Assembly (NCBI RefSeq): GCF_000336675.1
Contig: NZ_AOMB01000031.1
Location: 36,720 to 93,102, forward strand
Direction: 5' to 3'
From: Halococcus hamelinensis 100A6
Lineage (GTDB): Archaea; Halobacteriota; Halobacteria; Halobacteriales; Halococcaceae
Length of the DNA: 56,383 nt
Shown here piece after piece: positions 7,414 through 14,244 of this stretch. Positions within the stretch are counted from its first letter, which is position 1. Every line of letters begins with the position of its first letter. A model generated the notes under the pieces. That model had not been told where the DNA came from. It saw only the letters and a list, made by a program, of their open reading frames with translations, and made no database searches. The translations under genes and the position numbers were made by a program.

Positions 7414-9215
7414 ACGCGACGATCCTCGTCGCCGCCGTGCTCGGCCTCGCGCTCGCGGGCTTCGTCTGGCGTTCGTACACCGCCCAGACCACGGCCGGTA
7501 CGCCGGCGACCGACGGGGGATTCCTGCCCGAGAGCGCCGGCACCGAGACGGGGGCCGAAACCGAGGCGAAGGTCGGCGGCATCACGCGCTGGCTCACCAC
7601 CACCGACCACCGCGACATCGGGATCATGTACATCGTCTTCGGGACGATCGCCGCGATCTGGGGCGGCGTCGACGCGATGATGATCCGGACCGAACTCCTC
7701 ACCCCGCAGGCCGACGTCTGGACCGCGGGCACCTACGACGCCCTCTTCACCACCCACGGGCTGACGATGTTGATCCTGTTCGTCACCCCCGTCTTCTTCG
7801 GGATCGCGAACTACTTCCTCCCCCTCCTCATCGGGGCCGACGACCTCGCCTTCCCCCGGATCAACCTGCTCGGCTTCTGGATGCTGCCGCCCGCGCTCGT
7901 GTTGATCCGCGGCGGGCTCATCGTCAGCATGACGGCGAAGTTCCTCGGGCTGTTCGTCCCGCTCGACGCGATCGACTTCCTGTTCGCGATCCAGCCGCCC
8001 GAGATCGGCTGGTACATGTACGCGCCGCTGTCGCTCCAATCGGCCAACCCGCAGGTCGACTTCATGCTGCTCGGCCTCCACCTCTCGGGGATCGCGACGG
8101 TGCTCGCGTCGGTCAACTTCATCATCACGGTGTTCACCGAGAAGAGCGACGAGGTGTCGTGGGCCGACCTCGACCTGTTCACCTGGACGCTCGTCACCAC
8201 CGCCGGGATCGCCCTGCTCGCGTTCTCGGTGCTCGGGAGCGCGCTCATCATGCTCCTCCTCGACCGGAACTTCGGGACGACCTTCTTCGCGCTCGAACAG
8301 GGCGGCGCGATCCTCTGGCAACACATCTTCTGGTTCTGGGGCCATCCGGAGGTCTACATCATCGTGTTGCCGGGCTTCGGGCTGATGAGCCTCATCCTCC
8401 CGAAGTTCTCGGGCCGAACCCTGTTCGGTCGCCGATTCGTGATCTACTCGACGTTCGCGATCGGTGTGCTCTCGTTCGGCGTGTGGGCCCACCACATGTT
8501 CACGACGGGTATCGACCCCCGGATCCGTGCGAGCTTCATGGCGGTCTCGCTCGCGATCGCCATCCCCAGTGCGATCAAGGAGTTCAACTGGATCACCACG
8601 ATCTGGAAGGGGCGGGTCAGGCTGACCGCCCCCATGCTGTTCTGCGTCGGCGGCCTGAGCACGTTCGTGATCGGCGGCATCACGGGCGTGTTCCTCGCGG
8701 CGATCCCCATCGACATCCTCTATCACGACACCTACTACGTCGTGGGTCACTTCCACATGATCCTGATGGGCGTGATCCCGTTCATGATGATGGCCGCGAG
8801 CTACTACTGGTTCCCGATCATCACGGGCAAGATGTACAACCAGCCGCTCGCGCGCTTTCAGGCGGTCACGATGGTCATCGGGGTGCTCGTGACGTTCGGC
8901 GCGATGCTCATCACCGGCGCGCTCGGGCTTCCCCGACGGTACGCGACCTACCCCGCCGAGTTCACGGGGCTGATGGAGGTCACCACCATCGGTGCCTACG
9001 TCATCGGTATCAGCGTGCTGCTCTGGCTCTACAACATGCTCCGCTCGTACTGGGCGGGCGAGCGCGTCACCGAGGCCGACGTCTGGGACCTGAAGGAGAC
9101 CGGGCAGTTCACCCGCGAGTGGCAGTGGTTCGAGAAACAGCTCGCCGAGCGCTACGCCACCGACGGCGGTTCGGCCGAAACTGACACGGACGAAGCCCCG
9201 AGGACCGACGGATGA
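7407..9215 (+). CDS. coxA: Heme-copper terminal oxidase subunit I (cytochrome c oxidase aa3 type)
   Basis: This 602-residue membrane protein reduces O2 to water and pumps protons. The family core starts near residue 55 (WLTTTDHRDIG). Expected ligands are present: His117 (TTHGLTM) for low-spin heme; His313 and cross-linked Tyr317 in WGHPEVY, with Glu315 of the A-type proton path; His362/His363 (AHHMF) for CuB; and His448 and His450 (VGHFHM) for the high-spin and low-spin hemes. An extra N-terminal helix precedes a flexible Ala/Thr/Glu-rich linker (about residues 25-50), and the C-terminal tail is acidic. The stop overlaps the ATG of the next gene. The A-type motifs separate it from ba3 oxidases; cytochrome c versus halocyanin as donor is not decided. 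Confidence 0.96.
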   Translation: MLNATILVAAVLGLALAGFVWRSYTAQTTAGTPATDGGFLPESAGTETGAETEAKVGGITRWLTTTDHRDIGIMYIVFGTIAAIWGGVDAMMIRTELLTPQADVWTAGTYDALFTTHGLTMLILFVTPVFFGIANYFLPLLIGADDLAFPRINLLGFWMLPPALVLIRGGLIVSMTAKFLGLFVPLDAIDFLFAIQPPEIGWYMYAPLSLQSANPQVDFMLLGLHLSGIATVLASVNFIITVFTEKSDEVSWADLDLFTWTLVTTAGIALLAFSVLGSALIMLLLDRNFGTTFFALEQGGAILWQHIFWFWGHPEVYIIVLPGFGLMSLILPKFSGRTLFGRRFVIYSTFAIGVLSFGVWAHHMFTTGIDPRIRASFMAVSLAIAIPSAIKEFNWITTIWKGRVRLTAPMLFCVGGLSTFVIGGITGVFLAAIPIDILYHDTYYVVGHFHMILMGVIPFMMMAASYYWFPIITGKMYNQPLARFQAVTMVIGVLVTFGAMLITGALGLPRRYATYPAEFTGLMEVTTIGAYVIGISVLLWLYNMLRSYWAGERVTEADVWDLKETGQFTREWQWFEKQLAERYATDGGSAETDTDEAPRTDG

Positions 9216-9781
9216 GCGACGACACGGACCTCCAGGGCGAGGACCAGGGGGACTTCGAGGAGCACTTCGCGCCCGTCATCCGGAGCGTCTGGCGAACGAT
9301 GACCAGCCGGTCGGTCCAGACCTACACGATATCGTTCGTCGGGATGATCGTTCTCTCGGCCAGCATCGGCGGCGTCATCCTCGGGCCCTACGCCGCGATC
9401 CAGCCGACCTACGGGCTCTGTGACAGACCGATCGTCGAGGTCTACTCGCCGACGGACACCGCGGAGCTCACGGCCGGCGACGACCCGCCGAACTTCAGGC
9501 AGTTCTCGTACGACGAACTCACGTCGGCGGAGCAGGAGACCTTCGATGAGGCCCGGACGAGCGCGCTCCAGGAGGCCGAACTCGACGGACGAACGGCGCA
9601 CTTCGAGGAGCTTCGCAACGGCTCCGTCGTGACCTACGAGGGTGAGTCGTACTACACCGTCGTCGCGTCGCTCGACGACTGTGTCGACGAGACCGCGTTC
9701 AACGTGCCGCTCAGCATCGTCGGGGTCGTCGTGGGGCTCGGCCTCTCGGCCGCCCCCGGGCTCCGGCGATGGTTCAACTAA
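9212..9781 (+). CDS. Oxidase-linked membrane protein of unknown function with two hydrophobic helices
   Basis: This 189-residue protein overlaps coxA by 4 nt (ATGA), so it is coupled to subunit I. One helix spans about residues 41-62 and a second about 168-185; between them is an acidic extracytoplasmic domain of about 100 residues. Cys70 (YGLCDRP) and a cysteine near position 156 (LDDCVDE) could form a disulfide or bind metal. No known domain is recognised. Coupling to coxA suggests an accessory oxidase subunit or assembly factor, but the sequence itself does not show this. Confidence 0.75.
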   Translation: MSDDTDLQGEDQGDFEEHFAPVIRSVWRTMTSRSVQTYTISFVGMIVLSASIGGVILGPYAAIQPTYGLCDRPIVEVYSPTDTAELTAGDDPPNFRQFSYDELTSAEQETFDEARTSALQEAELDGRTAHFEELRNGSVVTYEGESYYTVVASLDDCVDETAFNVPLSIVGVVVGLGLSAAPGLRRWFN

Positions 9782-9785
9782 CCCC

Positions 9786-10307
9786 ATGACCGAGTACTCG
9801 ATCCACCGACCACGATTCACGGGAACCACCAGGAACGACTGGGTGTTCCCGACCGAACAGGACTTCGATACGAGCGACCTCTCGGCCGCCGCCGACCGGT
9901 TTCTGGTGTCGGCCTCGGGCTTCGAAGAACCAGACTCGCTCGACGACCTCTACCTCCCGGTCGTCGACCGCCGGAACGAGCTCAGCCTCAACGCGCTCTT
10001 CGCGGCGCGGGAGGGCCCCTACGATGCCGACCAGATCCCGGACCTCGATGCGGACACGCGGGCGGAGCTCGACGCCCTCATCGACGACCTCGGCACCGAA
10101 CACTTCGAGGAGTACCAAGAGGTCGTCGTGAGCAATGCCGACTGGGCGGCCGCGACGAGCGGCACACCCGCGAACCCGGCCGGCGGCGTGGTCGGCAACG
10201 CCATCACGCCCGCCGAGGCCTCTTACTCCTCGACGGGTGCGACGATCGGACTGGTCTTTCTCGCGGTGGCGACGGTCGCGGTGAACTGGCTTCGTAGCCG
10301 CCGGTAG
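9786..10307 (+). CDS. Tail-anchored acidic protein of unknown function in oxidase cluster
   Basis: This 173-residue protein starts at ATG 9786, 4 nt after the previous stop. It is hydrophilic and acidic for about 145 residues, with no cysteines. It ends with one hydrophobic helix (GATIGLVFLAVATVAVNW) followed by RSRR, which is the pattern of a tail-anchored protein. The open frame reaches upstream into the preceding gene, but the ATG after the stop is the natural start. Tight spacing behind coxA and its coupled neighbour suggests an oxidase accessory role. I recognise no family. Confidence 0.75.
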   Translation: MTEYSIHRPRFTGTTRNDWVFPTEQDFDTSDLSAAADRFLVSASGFEEPDSLDDLYLPVVDRRNELSLNALFAAREGPYDADQIPDLDADTRAELDALIDDLGTEHFEEYQEVVVSNADWAAATSGTPANPAGGVVGNAITPAEASYSSTGATIGLVFLAVATVAVNWLRSRR

Positions 10308-10323
10308 ACCCGGGACCGAACGA

Positions 10324-10857
10324 TTACTGAAACGTCGTTCCGACGAAGGCGATGTCGGTACGCGGTTCGGCGTACTCGAAGGCCAGCCCCATGACGAGCC
10401 CGTAGAGACACTGCCCGATGAAGGTGAGCACGAGGAACAGCGGGAGGCTCACGTTGGGGCTGTAGAAGGCGATCGCGAAGCCCGCCCAGCCGATCGCCGC
10501 GAACGTTATCCCGGAGACCGCCATCCGCCAGCCGGGGAGGTACTCGTGGAGCGCCGCGAACAGGAACGGCCACGTCGTCATCCCGCCGCCGACGAAGATG
10601 AGGTAGCCGAGCACCGGGTCGCCCTCGCCCGCGAGCGGGTCGCTCAGCCCGGCCATGACGGCCATCTCGCCGAACTGGACGGGGTCGAACGCGTCGAGAA
10701 AGAGGGCGAGGGCCAGCACCGCCGAGAAGGCCAGCGTACCGAGCCCGCCGGCGATCCCGCCGACGAGTCCACCGACCACGATACGTCGGAGGTCGCCCCG
10801 CGCCTTGCTTTCGGATTCGCCGGTAACCTCTTCGACGAGTGAGCCCGTGTCGGCCAT
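10324..10857 (-). CDS. DUF6789-like membrane protein in oxidase cluster
   Basis: This 177-residue membrane protein has four hydrophobic helices after a 25-residue acidic N-terminus. The glycine-rich first helix (GGLVGGIAGGLGTLAF) and the GGGMTTWPFLFAALHEYLPG segment resemble the DUF6789 family of archaeal membrane proteins as I remember it; this was not searched. It lies on the strand opposite coxA and coxB and has its own TATA-like element (GGCTTTTGC) about 28 nt upstream of the ATG. The role is unknown. Repeated association of such proteins with heme-copper oxidase genes would support an assembly function, but that is inference. Confidence 0.75.
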   Translation of the reverse strand: MADTGSLVEEVTGESESKARGDLRRIVVGGLVGGIAGGLGTLAFSAVLALALFLDAFDPVQFGEMAVMAGLSDPLAGEGDPVLGYLIFVGGGMTTWPFLFAALHEYLPGWRMAVSGITFAAIGWAGFAIAFYSPNVSLPLFLVLTFIGQCLYGLVMGLAFEYAEPRTDIAFVGTTFQ

Positions 10858-10933
10858 GCGAGCGTTTACGGCCGGGGTAGCAAAAGCCCCTCGCCCGGGG
10901 AACCACGGGCCGACGGTTCTGGCCGACGACAGC

Positions 10934-10941
10934 AGATACTT
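10934..10941 (+). promoter_or_regulatory. TATA-like element of coxB
   Basis: AGATACTT lies about 30 nt before the coxB ATG at 10968, consistent with an almost leaderless transcript. It is a weak match to the TATA consensus. Confidence 0.4.
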
Positions 10942-10967
10942 GTGCGGGCCCCTCCGATCGTAGCTCG

Positions 10968-11783
10968 ATGAACCGCAGACAGGCGACGGCCGGGGTGGTG
11001 CTGGCGGCGTTTCTGACGATCGCTGTCGAGCCGGTCGCCGCGCAGTCGGTCAACAAGACCCTGATCGAGAGCCTGAACCGACAGCTCCTCTACGTCGCCG
11101 TGCCCCTCGCGATACTCGTCGAGGTGATCCTGTTCTACGCCGTCTGGAAACACAAGGACAACGACGACCCCTCGCCGACGAAGGAGAACCGCTCGCTCGA
11201 GATCACGTGGACGATCGCCACCGCGATCATCCTGCTGTTCGTCGGGTTCGCGTCGTACAACATCCTCACGGACCCGTACATCTCGCCCTCGCTGACCGAA
11301 CAGGAGCAGGCCCTCGGCGGCGACCAGAACCTCGAAGGGGCCGTCATGCCCGCGAGCGACGACGACGCGGTCATCGTTCGGACGATCGCCTACCAGTGGG
11401 GCTGGGACTTCGTCTACCCCGAGGAGAACGTCACGACCGACAACGTAACCGTGGTTCCAGCGAACACGGACGTCTACTATCATCTGACGTCGCGTGACGT
11501 GTTACACGCCTTCCACGCGCCCGAGCTCGGGCTGAAGATGGACACCATCCCCGGTCAGTACAACACCATCCGGACCAACATCACCGAACCGGGCACCTAC
11601 CGGGTCTACTGTTCGGAGTTCTGTGGCGCGGGCCACTCCCGGATGTACGCCAACCTCACGGTCGTGAGCCAGGACCGGTACCAGGCGTGGCTGTCGAATC
11701 AGAACCGGACCGACGTCCCGACGCGGGTGAGCGCGGAGAACGCGACCAACGTCACCGCGTCGGTCGCCGCTCCGCCGGCCTGA
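10968..11783 (+). CDS. coxB: Heme-copper oxidase subunit II with CuA site
   Basis: This 271-residue protein receives electrons at its binuclear CuA centre and passes them to subunit I. A cleavable signal-like helix ends at VAAQ (residue 26), and two transmembrane helices follow (about 39-61 and 78-99). The extracytoplasmic cupredoxin domain has all CuA ligands: His180 (DVLHAF), Cys215, Glu217, Cys219, His223 and Met226 in YCSEFCGAGHSRM. The QWGWDF motif, in the electron entry region, is present. The C-terminus is Asn/Thr-rich with several N-glycosylation sequons. The gene is separated from coxC by an IS-like scar that begins just after its stop codon. Confidence 0.95.
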   Translation: MNRRQATAGVVLAAFLTIAVEPVAAQSVNKTLIESLNRQLLYVAVPLAILVEVILFYAVWKHKDNDDPSPTKENRSLEITWTIATAIILLFVGFASYNILTDPYISPSLTEQEQALGGDQNLEGAVMPASDDDAVIVRTIAYQWGWDFVYPEENVTTDNVTVVPANTDVYYHLTSRDVLHAFHAPELGLKMDTIPGQYNTIRTNITEPGTYRVYCSEFCGAGHSRMYANLTVVSQDRYQAWLSNQNRTDVPTRVSAENATNVTASVAAPPA

Positions 11784-11789
11784 ACTTTT

Positions 11790-12484
11790 ACGTGAAGAAT
11801 CAGGCGCTAAAGCCTCACCGTTCACGGCGGGGATACAGCGTCCCCAGAACGCTTCGCGTCTCGTCAACGGCCGTCCGCTCTGTTCGTGACCTTCCGAAAC
11901 TGCCGGAGCTGCGATAATTAGCCTTTCTGAGTGCCCATCAGCTGTCGGTAATACGATTTCTGTATTCAGTGTGAAGTGTGCAACGAGTCCGCTCCGTACA
12001 TAGTTACGGTGCTGGGACTGAATACAACTTCTGCGCTACCAACTACTGTTTTCATAGCTGGGAGAGCGCAGGCTCAACGAGTGACGGACGGGCTGCGAAG
12101 GAGAACGGCACCATGCTACACTTCCCGTGAACAAAATAGCCGTATTCACACCAACTGCTATCGTGCGGTATCGAGCGCGGCACGTCCGCGCCCATACCGG
12201 GACGATCGGACGATCTTCGACAACCCACCACACTCAGCGAACGACCGTCGCCGGAGGTGGTGAGCGATGCGACAGAAGTACCGCCGAGTCGAGTCGGGGA
12301 TCGACGACCGCCCGGACGCCCCGCCGAAAGACGGTGTGTCCGGGTATGGCGTCCCGAACGAGTGGAGTACCGGGGGCGTGGCACTCGCTCTGGACGAACG
12401 AACCTCCGTCCACGAACCTGAAACTCCCAACCCAACGTTGCGGTGCGGCCGTGGGAATCCTCGCCCTTCAGCGCGGGGAGGACG
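11790..12484 (+). mobile_element. Degraded IS200/IS605-like element between coxB and coxC
   Basis: This 0.7 kb stretch contains no intact gene. Its left side has a subterminal hairpin, CCTCACCG-TTCA-CGGCGGGG (11813-11832), and its right side has a related hairpin, CCTCGCCCTTCAGCGCGGGG followed by AGG (12459-12482). Paired hairpins of this kind resemble the ends and the guide-RNA-like 3' terminus of haloarchaeal IS200/IS605 (tnpB-type) elements as I remember them. Interior base composition is less GC-rich than the flanking cox genes (AT-rich tracts around 11910-12060). The right hairpin is followed almost at once by the coxC stop codon. Element type and exact ends need a comparison with intact copies. 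Confidence 0.45.
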
Positions 12485-12512
12485 TCAAAGCGAGAACTCG
12501 GCTCCGAAGTAG
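12267..12512 (+). pseudogene. Possible C-terminal fragment of an IS605-type TnpB
   Basis: An 81-codon frame begins MRQKYRRVESG and includes VSGYGVPNEWSTGG and TSVHEPETPNPTL. It ends across the right hairpin as RGNPRPSARGGRQ. This pattern, in which the protein end is encoded by the terminal hairpin, is common for haloarchaeal TnpB. The catalytic RuvC core and zinc ribbon are absent, so it could only be a remnant. The assignment is from memory of similar C-termini, and a chance frame cannot be excluded. Confidence 0.35.
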
Positions 12513-13342
12513 AGCAGCGCGATGATGAAGATCCAGACGACGTCGACGAAGTGCCAGTAGTACGACACCGTCACCATCGAGGTGTCCCGCCCGTCCGAGA
12601 GCTGGCCGAGCAGGCCGCGGGCGAACAGGATGCCGAGGAAGATCGTTCCGGCGAGAACGTGGAGGCCGTGGAGCCCCGTGAGACCGAAGAACGCGCTCCC
12701 GAAGATCCCGGTCGTGAAGGTGAAGCCCTCGTGGACGACCAGGGTGTAGTACTCGTATATCTGGCCCGAGACGAAGATCACGCCGAGCAGTATCGTGACG
12801 CCGAGCAGGCCGAGAAAGCCCCGCCGGTTGCCCTCTTCGAGCCCCTGGTGGGCGTAGTGGAGGGTGAAGCTGCTCGCCACCAGCGCGACCGTGTTGACGA
12901 TCAACACCGGCGTGAGGAGTTCGGGGAGTTCGCCCGGGGGCCACTGGTCGACCCGGATGAAGGCGTAGTAGACGAACCCCGCCGAGAACGTCGCGATGTC
13001 GGTCAGGATGAACAGGATCATCGCGCCGCGAAGCGCCCCGGGCTCGCGACCCTCGGTGCTCCGGGTCCAGAAGTCGACGAGGAAGCCCTGGTAGAACCAG
13101 CCGAACGCGCCCGCGATGAATCCCAGCGATCCGAGGGCGAACACCACCGGCCCGATCGTCGGCGGTATCGGCGCGTTCTCGCCGGTCCCGAAGAAGTAGA
13201 GCCCGGCTCCGAAGTAGAGCCCGATCAGCCCGATCGTACAGGCGACGGGCCACCACGTCGCTTCCTCGTGCCCGGTGGGGAAGTCGCGCCACAGGGCCTC
13301 GTCCTCGCCGGTTTCCTCGGCCGTCTCGCTCGTCGTCCCCAT
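12485..13342 (-). CDS. coxC: Heme-copper oxidase subunit III
   Basis: This 285-residue protein with seven hydrophobic helices is subunit III, which stabilises subunit I and proton uptake. Family signatures include the SGQIYEYY segment, FFGLTGLHGLHVLAGT and the C-terminal SYYWHFVDVVWIFIIALLY. The ATG at 13342 was chosen (MGTTSETAEE) because a TATA box sits 26 nt upstream; an upstream in-frame start would fall before it. It is transcribed toward coxB, so the oxidase genes are not in one operon. The stop codon lies 2 nt beyond the end of an IS-like terminal hairpin, so the native C-terminus may have been trimmed or replaced. Confidence 0.94.
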   Translation of the reverse strand: MGTTSETAEETGEDEALWRDFPTGHEEATWWPVACTIGLIGLYFGAGLYFFGTGENAPIPPTIGPVVFALGSLGFIAGAFGWFYQGFLVDFWTRSTEGREPGALRGAMILFILTDIATFSAGFVYYAFIRVDQWPPGELPELLTPVLIVNTVALVASSFTLHYAHQGLEEGNRRGFLGLLGVTILLGVIFVSGQIYEYYTLVVHEGFTFTTGIFGSAFFGLTGLHGLHVLAGTIFLGILFARGLLGQLSDGRDTSMVTVSYYWHFVDVVWIFIIALLYFGAEFSL

Positions 13343-13363
13343 ACCCCCCGATTGCGTCGAGAC

Positions 13364-13373
13364 GGATAAAAAC
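13364..13373 (-). promoter_or_regulatory. TATA box of coxC
   Basis: On the minus strand the sequence TGTTTTTATCC lies about 26 nt before the coxC ATG at 13342, fitting a leaderless transcript. Confidence 0.6.
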
Positions 13374-13452
13374 ACCCCGCCTGCGGCCGTCGACGGGTAC
13401 GGCTTCACAAACTAAATGACGCCGGTGCCCGTGGAGGGAAACGAACCTCCTC

Positions 13453-13674
13453 ATGTCGTCGCCCGAATCCCCGCCGGTGCTGGAGCCCACCTGGAGAACT
13501 GCCTTCGGACTGGCCGCGGTCACCACCGGCTATCTCGTCGCGCTCGTGGGTATCGCCGTGTACGCGTGGGCCGAGGTCCACGCCATCGCGTTCGTCCCGA
13601 CGCTCGCGGTCTCGGTCGTCGGCTTCCTCGTGATGGTCGCCGGCGGCGGGTTGGTCTGGCGCGAACGGACCTGA
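13453..13674 (+). CDS. Small two-helix membrane protein, oxidase-associated
   Basis: This 73-residue protein (MSSPESPPVLEPTW...) has two hydrophobic helices (about 19-41 and 46-66) with little else, and ends WRERT. It lies divergently from coxC, and its stop codon directly abuts the stop of the convergent small gene at 13675. Small two-helix proteins of this kind often accompany haloarchaeal oxidases and may be subunit IV-like, but there is no recognisable motif. The coding call rests on membrane-protein composition and tight packing between genes. Confidence 0.65.
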   Translation: MSSPESPPVLEPTWRTAFGLAAVTTGYLVALVGIAVYAWAEVHAIAFVPTLAVSVVGFLVMVAGGGLVWRERT

Positions 13675-13974
13675 TTACTCCGCGTCGTCCGCTTCGCCGT
13701 CAATCCCCGTGGCGACACTGCTGATCTTGGCCGCCGTCCCCGAGCTGCCGGTCTGGTCGGCCTCGGCGATGATCCGGCCCGTGACGTAGGTGGTGACCGC
13801 GAGCACCACGAACGGGATCACCAGCAGGCCGAGGCTGGTCCCGACCGCCATCGCGTCGGCCGGAAACGGGTCGGCTAGGATGAACAGCGCGAAGAAGAAG
13901 ATGATCATCCCCATCGGAATGAAGTTGACCGTGAGGTCGAGCAGGGTCTCCCGGTTGAACACTCGGTCGGCCAT
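13675..13974 (-). CDS. DUF6684-like small membrane protein
   Basis: This 99-residue protein starts MADRVFNRETLLDLTVNFIP. It has two helices (about 18-36 and 42-65) and a polar, acidic tail. Its opening and the PMGMIIFFF segment match, from memory, the DUF6684 family of haloarchaeal proteins found beside cytochrome oxidase genes. A TATA-like CTACATAACC lies about 28 nt upstream of the ATG on the minus strand. The long frame extending upstream is a shadow of nasD. It is probably an accessory factor for the oxidase; function not established. Confidence 0.75.
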   Translation of the reverse strand: MADRVFNRETLLDLTVNFIPMGMIIFFFALFILADPFPADAMAVGTSLGLLVIPFVVLAVTTYVTGRIIAEADQTGSSGTAAKISSVATGIDGEADDAE

Positions 13975-14143
13975 GTGGAGGTCGGTACGCGCTCGGGGGT
14001 TATGTAGGTTGAGATACCGACGGCGACCGTCGGGCGTTCGATTTGTGTACGAATACCTTATACACTGCTGTACAAACCTCCATTCATTGTGTATTGGACG
14101 GTCGACTCCGAAAATAGAGAATAAATTCAGATTGTTTGCGGAC

Positions 14144-14154
14144 ACGTTTATGTA
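14144..14154 (+). promoter_or_regulatory. TATA-like element of the nasD operon
   Basis: ACGTTTATGTA lies about 29 nt before a GTG at 14178 and about 95 nt before the nasD ATG, so a leader of about 70 nt is predicted. A second TATA-like stretch (CCTTATACA, near 14056-14064) lies inside a GTGTA/TACAC inverted repeat at 14045-14065. Either could be used, perhaps under nitrogen control. Confidence 0.4.
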
Positions 14155-14177
14155 CCCACTCCGCTGTGGGTCGAAGC

Positions 14178-14237
14178 GTGACGACGACCATGTCAGGACG
14201 AACGCTTCGCGAGAAACCACCGGTATCGACGGAATAA
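14178..14237 (+). CDS. Possible 19-residue leader ORF upstream of nasD
   Basis: A frame of 19 codons runs from GTG 14178 (or ATG 14190 in the same frame) to TAA 14235-14237, ending 7 nt before the nasD ATG. Its GTG sits where a leaderless mRNA from the TATA element at 14144-14154 would begin. It has no recognised motif. It may be a leader peptide or a chance frame. Confidence 0.3.
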   Translation: MTTTMSGRTLREKPPVSTE

Positions 14238-14244
14238 CCCCACG

